Below, one piece after another: positions 1-9,450 of a stretch of DNA of 37,164 nt. Within the stretch, counting starts at the first letter, position 1; the number at the start of each line of letters is the position of its first letter. Below the pieces are notes generated by a model that was not told where the DNA came from, made no database searches, and worked only from the letters and a program-made list of their open reading frames with translations. Made by a program: the position numbers and the translations under genes. The stretch is from a virus, in the IMG/VR virus record IMGVR_UViG_3300006100_000032, positions 1 to 37,164 of that record; one strand, 5' to 3'.

Positions 1-2
1 CT

Positions 3-1460
3 ATGCCACGTTTATCACTTTACAAACCAGAAAAAGGTGCCGACTATAAATTTATAGATCGCAATGCTAGCGAGATGTTTCAAGCTGGCGGTACTGATGT
101 TTATTTGCACAAATATTTAGGTACTAATAATACTGCTGAAAATGCCACTGCAGACAAACCAGTATACGCCAACACTAGTGTCACAAACATACAGGATTTA
201 CTATTCTTAGAAAATCGAGATAGCACATATGATAAAGAAATATACAGAATCCGAGGAATGTATAATGTACAAAATATTGACTTTAATTTAAGTCAATTTG
301 GCTTGTTCATCGACAACGATACACTTTACATGACTGTGCATATTAACGATTTTATCAAATATATAGGTCGTAAACCGATCAGTGGTGATGTAATAGAGTT
401 GCCGCACTTGCGTGACGATTTTGCTCTTAATGATTTTGACGTAAGTTTGCCACGCTACTATGTTATTGAAGATGTAGGGCGTGCTAGTGAAGGATTTAGT
501 GTCACATGGTATCCACATTTATATCGATTAAAAATTAAAAAGATTGTTGACAGTCAGAAATATGCAAGTATCTTCAATGAACCAGCAAAGGATGCTAACG
601 GTGACCCTACTAACCTGACACTAAGAGATTTATTGAGTACATATAACAAAGAGTTGTCTATTAATGATCAAGTAATTGCACAAGCGGAAGCAGATGCTCC
701 TAAGAGCGGTTATGAAACTCGTCAATACTATACACTTGCTGTTGACCCAACGAATGGAAAACCTGTATTACAAACATCTTCAAGTTCAGAATTGCTGGCT
801 AGTAACAATAGTTTAAACACTGGAGCTGGTGTACAGGATGGTGTGCCAAAACGTAGTGGGTATGCTGGTTACTTGTTAGGTGACGGTTTTCCAGTTAACG
901 GTTACGAATTTGGATTTGGAATACAATTTCCGGCAAATCCTGCTCCTGATGATTTTTTCCTTAGATCAGACATGATGCCTAACAGGTTGTATAGATTTGA
1001 CGGGAAGCAAAGTGCATGGATTGCTGTAGAAGATGCTGTAAGAATGACTATGACTCAAACTGATACGAGAGCAACACAGAAAACTGGATTTATTAATAAT
1101 GATTATTATACGTATAATGATGCTGTAATTTCTGATTACGCAAATTTAGATGTAGGCACCACTTCTATTAATACATTGATACCTTTTAATACTAGCGCTG
1201 TTTACTTGGTGTTGAAATATCAAACCGATGTACAAGCATTAGAATATGTAATTTCAGATTATCCAAACTTATTTACAGTGTACCAATATACCAGTCCTAC
1301 CGGAGTTCAAACTAATAATGTGCAAATTAATTTACCTGTAATTAACAATGTGCAACAAACCATTCCATATGCTGGGCAATGGACTATTACACTATATAAT
1401 GCTAGAGAAACACAAAAACAAAGTCTTAGTAAGGCACTTAAACCAAGGGCAGATTTATAA
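3..1460 (+). CDS. T4 gp14-like neck protein
   Basis: This 485-aa protein probably sits at the head-tail junction (neck), where gp14 relatives join the portal side to the tail after DNA packaging. The middle part (about residues 75-180) follows the T4 gp14 pattern: a segment reading LSQFGLFIDNDTLYMTV, then GRKPISGDVIELPH, then an aromatic-rich stretch (RYYVIEDV, WYPHLYR). T4 gp14 is about 256 aa, so this copy is much longer. The extra part includes a glycine-rich segment near residues 285-305 and a PNRLYRFDG motif typical of marine T4-like relatives. The ATG lies 2 bases from the window edge, so an upstream in-frame start cannot be excluded, although MPRLSLYKPEKG is a plausible natural N-terminus. 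The next gene begins at the last base of this stop codon (TAATG overlap), and that gene being gp15-like supports the call. The assignment rests on remembered family patterns, not an alignment. Confidence 0.62.
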   Translation: MPRLSLYKPEKGADYKFIDRNASEMFQAGGTDVYLHKYLGTNNTAENATADKPVYANTSVTNIQDLLFLENRDSTYDKEIYRIRGMYNVQNIDFNLSQFGLFIDNDTLYMTVHINDFIKYIGRKPISGDVIELPHLRDDFALNDFDVSLPRYYVIEDVGRASEGFSVTWYPHLYRLKIKKIVDSQKYASIFNEPAKDANGDPTNLTLRDLLSTYNKELSINDQVIAQAEADAPKSGYETRQYYTLAVDPTNGKPVLQTSSSSELLASNNSLNTGAGVQDGVPKRSGYAGYLLGDGFPVNGYEFGFGIQFPANPAPDDFFLRSDMMPNRLYRFDGKQSAWIAVEDAVRMTMTQTDTRATQKTGFINNDYYTYNDAVISDYANLDVGTTSINTLIPFNTSAVYLVLKYQTDVQALEYVISDYPNLFTVYQYTSPTGVQTNNVQINLPVINNVQQTIPYAGQWTITLYNARETQKQSLSKALKPRADL

Positions 1461-2905
1461 TGGAATTTTTCTACGACGGACAAATTAGACGATATATTAC
1501 ACAGGTAATTCGTGTGTTTAGCAATTTTGTAGTACAATATGGCGATGGTACCTTGGTTCGTATTCCAGTTATGTATGGAGATGCTGATCGTCAAGTAGCT
1601 AGTATTATTAGAAATAATAGCGAAAACAAAGTCAGCAACGTTCCACGAATAGCTGTATATGTTACCCAGTTGGCGTTAGATAGAGACAGACTTGCTGATG
1701 CAACATTTGTAAGCAAAGTTAATATTCGTGAAAGAGATGTAGCCGGTGGAGCTTACACACAAAGTCAGGGTAGAAACTATACGGTTGAAAGACTGATGCC
1801 TACACCTTTTAAACTAACCATGAAAGTTGATATTTGGTCAAGCAGTACAGAACAAAAGTTACAAATACTTGAACAAATTTTAGTGTTGTTTAATCCTAGT
1901 TTAGAATTGCAAACTAATGACAATTATTTAGATTGGACTAGTCTTAGTGTGTTGAATCTTAATGACATTAATTGGTCAAGTAAAACTGTACCAGTCGGCA
2001 ATGATACACCAATTGAAATTGGAACTTTGACTGTAGATACACCTATTTGGATAAGTCCTCCAGTTAAAGTTAAACGTCTTGGCGTTATTACAAAAATTGT
2101 TACTAGTATGTACAATAGTTCTGCTACTAGCAATAGCACATATATCGAAGGATTAGGTGCAGATCCTATAAGTCCAACTACTTCTTTCAGTGATTTTTTA
2201 GATTTATCAATTACTACTATAAACAATTATAAGATAGAAGTATATGGATCACAAGTAATTGCTTTACATCCAGCAGAAAGTTTATATCCAAATGAACCTA
2301 CAATAGATGCAACACCAGTACGTCAAGGTGCACCAATTAACTGGTTAGAAATATTTGCATCGGCTGGAGGAAAATATATTGCTGGAAGCAGTACAATTTA
2401 TCTACAACAACCTAACGGTTCATTTGTAGTAGGAACATTTGCAATTAATAGTTTAGATAACACTAAGTTACAAGTTAATTGGAATCCAGATACATTGACT
2501 ACTAATACTGGTATTGATAGTCAAGGAAATCAAGAAGGCAGCGAACATTATAATGCATCAACTAGTCACAGACCCAATAGCCCTGGAACATTTGATGCTA
2601 TCATAAATCCGCAATCGTATACTCCTGCAAATTTATCTGTAGGCACACGTTATTTAATTATAGAAGATATTGGATCTGCTGGAAATACCACAGCAGTATG
2701 GGGAGCGTTAGTAGCGGTTGCTAATGACATTATAGAATGGGACGGTTCTCGATGGAATGTAATTTTTAATGCTAGCCAAGAAACTACTAGTATGATATGG
2801 CAAACTAATATATACACAGGAGTTCAGTACTTATGGAACGGAGTTTCTTGGGTCAAGAGCTACGAAGGTGAATATACGGCTAGCCAATGGAAAATAGTAC
2901 TATAA
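1460..2905 (+). CDS. T4 gp15-like tail sheath stabiliser/completion protein with C-terminal extension
   Basis: This protein is likely to cap the tail tube and sheath at the end facing the head, as T4 gp15 does. The N-terminal 180 residues match the gp15 pattern: an opening FFYDGQIRRYITQVIRVFSN, then VRIPVMYGD, a Pro-Ile block (VPRIAVYV), and MPTPFKLTMKVDIWSS followed by EQILVLFNPS. T4 gp15 is about 272 aa and this one is 481. The extra C-terminal half contains YLIIEDIG, DIIEWDGSRW and QYLWNGVSWVKSYEGEY, a repeated W-G-S-W type beta module seen in marine phage structural proteins. The start ATG overlaps the upstream stop by one base (TAATG), which suggests translational coupling. A purine-rich AAGGGCA lies upstream. 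The 3' end overlaps the Nudix gene by 19 bp. Confidence 0.7.
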   Translation: MEFFYDGQIRRYITQVIRVFSNFVVQYGDGTLVRIPVMYGDADRQVASIIRNNSENKVSNVPRIAVYVTQLALDRDRLADATFVSKVNIRERDVAGGAYTQSQGRNYTVERLMPTPFKLTMKVDIWSSSTEQKLQILEQILVLFNPSLELQTNDNYLDWTSLSVLNLNDINWSSKTVPVGNDTPIEIGTLTVDTPIWISPPVKVKRLGVITKIVTSMYNSSATSNSTYIEGLGADPISPTTSFSDFLDLSITTINNYKIEVYGSQVIALHPAESLYPNEPTIDATPVRQGAPINWLEIFASAGGKYIAGSSTIYLQQPNGSFVVGTFAINSLDNTKLQVNWNPDTLTTNTGIDSQGNQEGSEHYNASTSHRPNSPGTFDAIINPQSYTPANLSVGTRYLIIEDIGSAGNTTAVWGALVAVANDIIEWDGSRWNVIFNASQETTSMIWQTNIYTGVQYLWNGVSWVKSYEGEYTASQWKIVL

Positions 2906-3336
2906 AAGAACAAATTGTATGTAGTGGTGCATTATTTTATGCCAAGACTACTGGCAGATTTTTGCTACTACAAAAAGCTCACGGTAAACACGAAGGTACT
3001 TGGGGGTTAGTAGGCGGTACTACTATTGACGGAGAAACTCCATGGGAGGGTCTTCAAAGAGAAATAGTAGAAGAAATTGGAATCATTCCTGACATAATCA
3101 AAACTATTCCATTAGAAACATTTGTTAGTAACGATCAGGTGTTTAATTTTCATACTTATTTGTGTGTAGTAGAAAAAGAATTTGTACCTATACTAAGCAA
3201 CGAACATCAAGGGTGGTCGTGGGCAACTATAGATCGCGCACCTAAACCGTTACATCAAGGTCTGCGCAATAGTTTTAGTAGTAAAATTATTAGAACTAAA
3301 TTACAAACAATATTTGATCTAGTTGAATTGATATAA
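2887..3336 (+). CDS. Nudix hydrolase
   Basis: This is a 149-aa cytosolic pyrophosphohydrolase of the Nudix family, acting on an unidentified nucleoside diphosphate derivative. The 23-residue Nudix box is perfect: G44, E50, R58-E59-I60, E62-E63, G65-I66, so the metal-binding glutamates are present. The length is normal for a single-domain Nudix enzyme. The fold appears complete, with the N-terminal strand ALFYAKTTGRFLLLQKA before the box and YLCVVEKEF after it. The start lies inside the 3' end of the gp15-like gene (19-bp overlap) and no strong ribosome binding site is adjacent, so it probably depends on coupling to the upstream gene. The gene ends 1 bp before a bidirectional terminator. Substrate candidates known for this family (ADP-ribose, NADH, Ap4A, 8-oxo-dGTP, capped RNA) cannot be separated by sequence here. 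Confidence 0.9.
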   Translation: MENSTIKEQIVCSGALFYAKTTGRFLLLQKAHGKHEGTWGLVGGTTIDGETPWEGLQREIVEEIGIIPDIIKTIPLETFVSNDQVFNFHTYLCVVEKEFVPILSNEHQGWSWATIDRAPKPLHQGLRNSFSSKIIRTKLQTIFDLVELI

Positions 3337-3337
3337 T

Positions 3338-3364
3338 AAAAAAGCCGCATATAGCGGCTTTTTT
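3338..3364. terminator. Bidirectional rho-independent terminator
   Basis: A perfect inverted repeat: six A plus GCCGC (3338-3348), loop ATATA, then GCGGC plus six T (3354-3364). It forms a hairpin with a U tract on either strand. It sits between the converging stops of the Nudix gene (3336) and the minus-strand structural gene (3369), so it can end both operons. Confidence 0.9.
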
Positions 3365-3368
3365 GTTT

Positions 3369-6300
3369 TTACGCTTGCGCTTCACCCCAACGTAGAATTA
3401 AGTTCTGGTTAAGCGGAGAACCTTGTGTAATATATGCATTAATAAACAATGCATCACAACCATTTGGATATGTGCCACGACCACCAATTGGAGTATTAGT
3501 CAATTCTTTAAAAGGAGTTAAATCTAACGAATCCTTGTTAGCTGGAGAATTAACATATGAGAATACAGTTTCGCCTGGTAATGCATATGTACCTCGACTA
3601 AACTGAATAATTGCACCGCTTGTTTGCGCAACTAATATTGTTTGATTAACAGTAATTGTTGAAGAACTAATTGACAAAACTTTAGTTAATCCTTGCAATG
3701 CTGCGGTACTATTTGGAAAGAATACGTCATCACCAACTTGAACACCTGCAACGCTAGCAACTGTAAATTGTGTTGCGCCAACACCTGGACTACTTGTAAT
3801 AGTTGTTGAGTTTGTTACACTGTTATTGAATACCATGCTTGCACCTGGAGCAACTTGACTGAAACTTGGTTGTCCCGTTGGATTAACCGCACTACTTAAA
3901 CTATTCCATTGTATATTAGTCAAAGCAGGATAGTTGCTAGGATTTAATACACCTTCAATAACAATGGCAGTATTAGCATTAGTTGTGTTACCCGCACATG
4001 ATTCAAGTGTTTGTAACAAGAACGACGCACGATTAATAAGTTCACGTGCTCCTAGATCGCCTGGCAACGCATTACTTACACTAGGACTTAAACGTACAGC
4101 AAACGCTGTGGTCTTTTTAGTCGAAATGTTAACGTTGGGCTGACTATAGTTGAAAATATATGAACGGTCTGAATCAAATCCGCCGTCTTCAATAAATGCA
4201 CTACCCCAGTGGCTAACAATTGGACTTGCACTTGGCAATATCAACACTACTCCAGTATTTGGAGTATGTGTTGCAACTGGTCCACCTAAAAATTGTCGAT
4301 ATCCACCAGTTACCCAAGGCACAATTGGTTGTGTTCTTGCACAGCCAGTTAATGCATTGATGTTCATGTAATAACTAGTATTAGGCGGAGTAAAAATAGC
4401 CTGTACCATTACAGTACCACTGCCGCCTGCTGTTGTTGGGTACGAAGTACTGAGTTGTAAAATATTTCCAGTAATGCTAAAAATATAATATGTTGTATTA
4501 TTTGCAAGATTACCAAATGTGTACGCATTAGGATTTGTAAACACAATTGGCATACCAACATACATATTAGCTGTGCTAGTTACAGTAATTCCGTTGACTG
4601 TCGATAATGTAGCTAGTGTATTTACTTTACCAGTATATGTAATTATTTCGTTATCAATGTAAACTGTAGCAGTATTTCCAGTAACTGGTGTTGGGAATGA
4701 ACTAGCATCGTTAATTGGAATAGTTGTATCGCTAACTGATACGTTTACTGTACCTACAATATAGCTTCTAGCACTAGAATTTTGAACTTCATAGCGTACT
4801 GGCATGTTACCAGTACGCATCCAACCTTCATTATTCAAGTTGTTATTACGCAATCTGTGTACAAAAGTATAGTTACCTTTTGGATCTCGCATCATCCAGT
4901 CAATAGAGCCAGCACCATACCATGTCCATTGCATACCAACCATCTGCATCTTGTATGGAATGCACTGGTATCCGCTGGCATTGTAAGGACCATTTGATCC
5001 ATCAAATCTATCTAAATTCCATTGACTTTGCGGAATGATACGATCAATAGTTTTAGTAATCTTAATGCCGCTTACGTTTGCATATCCACGATACTGAGGA
5101 TTAACATACATTAGTGTGTCGCTAACTACTTGTGTTACTACATGGCTCATGCCTCGAATAACAACGCGATCACCTACCCATAATTGGCTTGTAAAACGTG
5201 TGTTTAAACCAATGATTTGACCTGACCCGATAACAACTGATATAGTACCAGCTAGTTGGAATGTACTTGCACGTTTTACTACACTAATAGTTTGACCGTC
5301 GTATTGGAAAAATACGCCATTTTGTTCATCAAATGTACCACTGCGTACTACAGCACCGTACCAGCTTGTAATACTCACTAACGTTGGATCTGATATAGTT
5401 GCAGCTAAAGTAGCTAGACCTGAGTTTAAAACTCCATTGGCAACAACTTGTAGTGTACGTTCATCAAGAATACCTGCTACAACATAATTTCCGTTATATC
5501 CGTTAGTTGTAATTCCAGATAAATTAAGTCCAGCACCAATTTGGCATCCATGGTCCACGTCATCTGTTACAATAGTTATAACAGCAGCTGCCGTTACCAC
5601 TGATCCACTCACTGTTCCTGTACTTCCCAATGAGATTGGCACATTAGCCACTTGATTTGCTAAACTTGATGACAATGTAATAGTGGTTGAATTAGTTACT
5701 GTCATCACAAAGTATGTGCCTGCAGTAAATCCTGTAGAAGTAACTAATGTACCCGAAACAATAATCGCCTGTCCTACTACATATGTACCACTAGTAATTG
5801 TGGCAACGCCTGCTGTGGTAATATTAGTAATGGCCAAACCTGTAACATAAGTTGTATTAGTTGATGTTACTTGTCTGACAAAGTAGTTAGGAGCCATTAA
5901 AAAACCAGTGTTAAAGTTAATAGCTTTACCTGACTGATAACGCATATACTTTTTACTCATACGTATAGCTTGTGCATCGTATGTTGGTAATCCTGTTCCT
6001 AATTGTACACCGCCATCAAATGGTCTATGTGTATAAAAACTATCTGGTCTTGGATACAATGTAGCAATAACACTTCCGCTTATTAATCCAACACCACGTG
6101 CTGTGTAGGTAAATGTGCTAGGTGTAAGTACTTGTTCTACAAAAAATGGTCCGGTTAATAATATGTTATTATTAAATCCGTTATCCGATGTGCATAATAC
6201 ATTAATAGTATGTCCTGGTACAAGTCCGTGTGGGCTATATGTATTAACTGTAATAGTAGCTTGAGTAGATACTCCTGTAATAGTCGCACCACTAGCAGTA

Positions 6301-8081
6301 CCTGTACTAGTACTGATAGTATAGCCGCCAGTACCGCCAGTACCGCCACTAAATGCTGTAATTACTGTACCACTAGGTACACCAGTACCGCTTAGTCCCA
6401 TTCCAACTGTTAATTGTCCTGATGTTACACCGCTAACAGACAAACTGTTACCTGAAATAGTTCCTGTTACTACAGCTGTCGTAGGTGGTGTACTGTAGGT
6501 AAATGTTGGAAGTCCTGCTGAAACACCCCATAAGTAGCCGCTAGCTCCTGTTACTGAAATATTAACACCAACTTGAGCACTCATGCTACCAGTTGCCGTC
6601 GATTGTACAAATGGTGTTCCACCGGGCGTTGCACTAACAACACAACTGAAAGCATCTAAAATTTGACTTACATAATAAGTTGTAGCTGTTAAATTACCAA
6701 ATGGTGTTCCGCTCAGCGTAATTGGTTCGCCAACTATTAAGTTGTATGTACCGTTTACTTGTTGCCCTTGGAAAGTATATGGAGATAACCTAATGCTGTT
6801 AGTTAACGCATTAGTAGAAAGTACAGTAGTTGTATATGTGTTGTTAGTGCTGACTGTAATCTGTGTGCCAGACACAATGCTGGTGACATAATATGTAGTA
6901 CCACTAGTAATGCCGCCGAAACTGGCGCCACCTGTTACATTCATATTACCGTTGACTGCTGTAGCAGATGGTACAAATACTGTTGCTAACCCGCTATCGA
7001 TTGTAAGAACAACATTTCTTGTATCAACTACAGTCTTAATATAATACGTATTACCGCTAACAATTCCTCCAAAACCCGTGCCGCTAAAATATAAAGGCAT
7101 ACCTGAAATCATACCAACAGTAGTACCAAGTGTAATTGTTGATGTTTGTCCATTTACCGTAGTAGCAACAGCATTGGTAATGATTGAACTGAATGTTATA
7201 GCTGTTCCTACAACAAGTCCTGTGGTACTACTAACAACAACACTACCATTACCCACGTTAGTACCAGTAGCTGTTATTGATAATACAGCATTAATTGCTG
7301 CACCTGTGTAAAATCCGCCTTGACGTAGTTGAATAAATGCTGTAAAAATACTATCACCGTTATTAAATCCTACTTTACCTTTGGCAATATAGATAAATTG
7401 TGTAGCATTTAATACGTTATAAACAAGAAAACTGCCTTCAGCTCGATCGTACCCAGTAATAGCACTGTTAAATCCACGAATAGTGATTGGTTGTCCTACT
7501 GTATAATTATGCGCCGCACTTGTAGTAATTGTAATTTGACTTTCAGCTGTAGTTAGTCCGCCTGTTGATGAACTTGCATCTGTTGTTGCAGCTGTAACAG
7601 CCAAATCAGTTCCTGGAATTTCATAAATTGCAGGATAACCTCGCATTTGACTAATAGTCAACCACTTTGTAGGTTGCATACCGTATTCAAAGTCAGCGTC
7701 AAGTAACGATTGCGGAGCAGCAACACGAGTACGTTCAAACGCATCTGTACCCATTGGCCAAGGGCGAGTGGTTGTTTCTGCATTTTCTACAAAAATCTGG
7801 ATAGCATCTGTGGACAACATACCAGTTAATACTAGCGAAGTAGCCAGTGTTATCGTAGTCGTACCGTCAAAATTATCTAATACTGTTGGATAGTTGAGGT
7901 CGTTATTTCTAGAAAAAGCAACAGTAGTTCCGGTATAAGTAACATCTGCAAAATTATAAAGAATCGTGTTTTTTGTGGTATTTGTAATGACCAACAATTG
8001 TTGCAAATCCCATTTTCCAGGAACTTCAATGGTACCCAATGCTGGGTTAAAAACGTATTGTCTAAGTTGGGCTTTTGCCAT
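3369..8081 (-). CDS. Giant tail/fibre structural protein (1570 aa)
   Basis: A virion structural protein of a type common in marine T4-like phages, probably part of the baseplate-fibre apparatus. No enzymatic motif is visible. The N-terminus ([20 protein letters not shown], with [10 protein letters not shown] near residue 133) and three later blocks look like the conserved core. These blocks are [14 protein letters not shown] near residue 675, [16 protein letters not shown] followed by [14 protein letters not shown] at about 1055-1100, and [14 protein letters not shown] near 1343, with [11 protein letters not shown] at the C-terminus. Between core blocks lie long low-complexity Thr/Ser/Gly/Val inserts (about residues 170-650 and 740-920, and one near 1100-1250). 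These carry repeated hairpin units such as GTTYYV and [17 protein letters not shown], so the protein is much longer than the core requires. RBS-like GGAG is about 10 nt before the ATG. It is last in the minus operon that starts at 10487. A weak late-promoter-like octamer lies at 8110-8117. Confidence 0.8.
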   Translation of the reverse strand: MAKAQLRQYVFNPALGTIEVPGKWDLQQLLVITNTTKNTILYNFADVTYTGTTVAFSRNNDLNYPTVLDNFDGTTTITLATSLVLTGMLSTDAIQIFVENAETTTRPWPMGTDAFERTRVAAPQSLLDADFEYGMQPTKWLTISQMRGYPAIYEIPGTDLAVTAATTDASSSTGGLTTAESQITITTSAAHNYTVGQPITIRGFNSAITGYDRAEGSFLVYNVLNATQFIYIAKGKVGFNNGDSIFTAFIQLRQGGFYTGAAINAVLSITATGTNVGNGSVVVSSTTGLVVGTAITFSSIITNAVATTVNGQTSTITLGTTVGMISGMPLYFSGTGFGGIVSGNTYYIKTVVDTRNVVLTIDSGLATVFVPSATAVNGNMNVTGGASFGGITSGTTYYVTSIVSGTQITVSTNNTYTTTVLSTNALTNSIRLSPYTFQGQQVNGTYNLIVGEPITLSGTPFGNLTATTYYVSQILDAFSCVVSATPGGTPFVQSTATGSMSAQVGVNISVTGASGYLWGVSAGLPTFTYSTPPTTAVVTGTISGNSLSVSGVTSGQLTVGMGLSGTGVPSGTVITAFSGGTGGTGGYTISTSTGTASGATITGVSTQATITVNTYSPHGLVPGHTINVLCTSDNGFNNNILLTGPFFVEQVLTPSTFTYTARGVGLISGSVIATLYPRPDSFYTHRPFDGGVQLGTGLPTYDAQAIRMSKKYMRYQSGKAINFNTGFLMAPNYFVRQVTSTNTTYVTGLAITNITTAGVATITSGTYVVGQAIIVSGTLVTSTGFTAGTYFVMTVTNSTTITLSSSLANQVANVPISLGSTGTVSGSVVTAAAVITIVTDDVDHGCQIGAGLNLSGITTNGYNGNYVVAGILDERTLQVVANGVLNSGLATLAATISDPTLVSITSWYGAVVRSGTFDEQNGVFFQYDGQTISVVKRASTFQLAGTISVVIGSGQIIGLNTRFTSQLWVGDRVVIRGMSHVVTQVVSDTLMYVNPQYRGYANVSGIKITKTIDRIIPQSQWNLDRFDGSNGPYNASGYQCIPYKMQMVGMQWTWYGAGSIDWMMRDPKGNYTFVHRLRNNNLNNEGWMRTGNMPVRYEVQNSSARSYIVGTVNVSVSDTTIPINDASSFPTPVTGNTATVYIDNEIITYTGKVNTLATLSTVNGITVTSTANMYVGMPIVFTNPNAYTFGNLANNTTYYIFSITGNILQLSTSYPTTAGGSGTVMVQAIFTPPNTSYYMNINALTGCARTQPIVPWVTGGYRQFLGGPVATHTPNTGVVLILPSASPIVSHWGSAFIEDGGFDSDRSYIFNYSQPNVNISTKKTTAFAVRLSPSVSNALPGDLGARELINRASFLLQTLESCAGNTTNANTAIVIEGVLNPSNYPALTNIQWNSLSSAVNPTGQPSFSQVAPGASMVFNNSVTNSTTITSSPGVGATQFTVASVAGVQVGDDVFFPNSTAALQGLTKVLSISSSTITVNQTILVAQTSGAIIQFSRGTYALPGETVFSYVNSPANKDSLDLTPFKELTNTPIGGRGTYPNGCDALFINAYITQGSPLNQNLILRWGEAQA

Positions 8082-8109
8082 TTAATAATTCTCCGAATCT
8101 TTCTATGTG

Positions 8110-8117
8110 TATTTAGC
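8110..8117 (-). promoter_or_regulatory. Weak T4-type late promoter candidate
   Basis: On the minus strand this reads GCTAAATA, two mismatches from the T4 late consensus TATAAATA. It is 29 nt upstream of the ATG at 8081, which differs from the 21-nt spacing of the three better candidates in this window. It lies in the 58-bp gap between two fibre genes, so secondary late initiation for the giant gene is possible but poorly supported. Confidence 0.25.
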
Positions 8118-8139
8118 TTAGGTTATCTGCCTACCTATT

Positions 8140-8910
8140 TTACTGTCCCATACTGAAAAAAGACATTGCAATTGCAATTTTTTCAGTATAACGTTTAGTT
8201 GAACCGTAACTTCTTTGAAAACCGTTCCAAGTTTCATCAGGTGCAGTATGCGTCACTTGAGTGAAAAAACTTGCAACAGGAGTTTTAGATCCTATAATCA
8301 TATTATCAATAGTTCCAACAGCTTGTGGATTTATAGTGACTATACCGGTATTTGGTGATATTACACCGTTTACAGTTACTGCTGTAGGACTGATAGTTAT
8401 ATTTTGTTGAGAAGTAACAGTTATGTTACCCACCATGTTGGTTTGGACACTGCTAGTACCTAGCGTTAATACACCTAATGGTGCAATAGTAGCTAATCCG
8501 CTAGGTGAAATACTTGCAGTGCTATTTGTACCAGATACCGTTAAATTGGAAAATGTTCCAGCTGCTGGTGTATTTAAACCAATGGTCATATTATCAATTG
8601 AACCTTGCAAGGCAGGTTTAATTGTTGATATCAGTGTACCGCCTGTTAAGTTCAAATTTCCAGTAACAGCTAATGTGCCGCCTACTGATAATCCAGTAAG
8701 AACTCCCGGGATTGAAGTAACAGACGATCCTAATGAAGTTTGAGTCAATAAAGGAACACCACTATAGCTAATATAAGATCCGGCTGTAAGTTCTATGCGA
8801 CTGCCAGTAACTGTAACTGTTTGAGTTATTAGATTTCCAGCATTATCGACAATAAAATACGGACTTTCAAATCCATAACTAGATCTTAATTGTTTGACTA
8901 CGTTACCCAT
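8140..8910 (-). CDS. Tail-fibre-like repeat protein (256 aa)
   Basis: Probable fibre component; no catalytic motif seen. It shares a repeated beta unit with the next two upstream genes. The unit here appears as GSIDNMTIGLNTPAAGTF and GTIDNMIIGSKTPVASFF, each preceded by an ISPSG or ISPTA type strand. The N-terminus (MGNVVKQLRSSYGFESPYFI) and the C-terminus (WNGFQRSYGSTKRYTEKIAI, then MSFFSMGQ) are non-repetitive and could be interface or trimerisation segments. The start follows the upstream gene's stop by 12 bp with an AGAGAA Shine-Dalgarno-like stretch. It is co-oriented with its neighbours behind the promoter at 10508-10515, so late co-expression is likely. Specific role unknown. Confidence 0.75.
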   Translation of the reverse strand: MGNVVKQLRSSYGFESPYFIVDNAGNLITQTVTVTGSRIELTAGSYISYSGVPLLTQTSLGSSVTSIPGVLTGLSVGGTLAVTGNLNLTGGTLISTIKPALQGSIDNMTIGLNTPAAGTFSNLTVSGTNSTASISPSGLATIAPLGVLTLGTSSVQTNMVGNITVTSQQNITISPTAVTVNGVISPNTGIVTINPQAVGTIDNMIIGSKTPVASFFTQVTHTAPDETWNGFQRSYGSTKRYTEKIAIAMSFFSMGQ

Positions 8911-8922
8911 ATATGTTCTCTA

Positions 8923-9450
8923 TTATGATAATGCTACACCATAGGCTGCACTTAATGCGGCAACATAGCCTTTTGTTACTACAGAACTACTGCTAGTAGG
9001 TTGAGTGGTAGTTAATGTAATAGCTGTAAAGTTTGCGGTTGACGGAGTGTTTACTCCAATGTTTACATTGTCAACTGTACCTGTAACCGCTGGATTAATA
9101 ATCACTGTACCAGATCCCGATGGACTAATTGTAACGTTGCCGCCAGCAGGAGTTAAATTTACAGCACCTGTAGCAGTTAATGTTGTAAATGTGCCTGCAG
9201 CAGGAGTAGTCGCACCAATAATGATATTGTCTAAATTTCCAGTTGTTGTCGGAGCCAGTGTTAACGTTCCAGATACGGTAAAATTTGTGACAGAAAAATT
9301 AGTACTATTAAGATTAAATGTTAAAGTATTTGTAAGTGGATTAGTAGTAACTACTAATGCTCCTGTCCCCGTTACATTTAGTGTGTTATTCGTAGGAGTT
9401 AAACTTATAGGGTTTTGTCCCGGTACTGCTATATATGTATATCCATTCAT
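8923..9450 (-). CDS. Tail-fibre-like repeat protein (175 aa)
   Basis: A small fibre-like protein built almost entirely from the same unit as its neighbours: GNLDNIIIGATTPAAGTF and GTVDNVNIGVNTPSTANF, with the strand VTISPSGSGTVIINP between them. The N-terminus is MNGYTYIAVPGQNPISLTPT. The composition is very rich in Thr, Asn, Val and Gly, with no Cys and no charged catalytic residues. The ATG overlaps the upstream stop in a TAATG arrangement, which suggests translational coupling. It could be a shaft segment that assembles with the 345-aa and 256-aa proteins; this is inference from the shared repeat. Confidence 0.72.
   Translation of the reverse strand: MNGYTYIAVPGQNPISLTPTNNTLNVTGTGALVVTTNPLTNTLTFNLNSTNFSVTNFTVSGTLTLAPTTTGNLDNIIIGATTPAAGTFTTLTATGAVNLTPAGGNVTISPSGSGTVIINPAVTGTVDNVNIGVNTPSTANFTAITLTTTQPTSSSSVVTKGYVAALSAAYGVALS

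Noticed and set aside
1460-2905. Tail sheath or tail tube protein
   Set aside because: The sequence order fits the gp15 completion protein (RRY...FSN, VRIP, P-x-PFKL, EQIL-x-x-F) and the upstream neighbour is gp14-like; no sheath features were seen.
8117-8136. Imperfect inverted repeat in the 58-bp gap as a terminator
   Set aside because: Only about 5 pairs, a 9-nt or larger loop and no T tract, in the middle of a co-directional operon.
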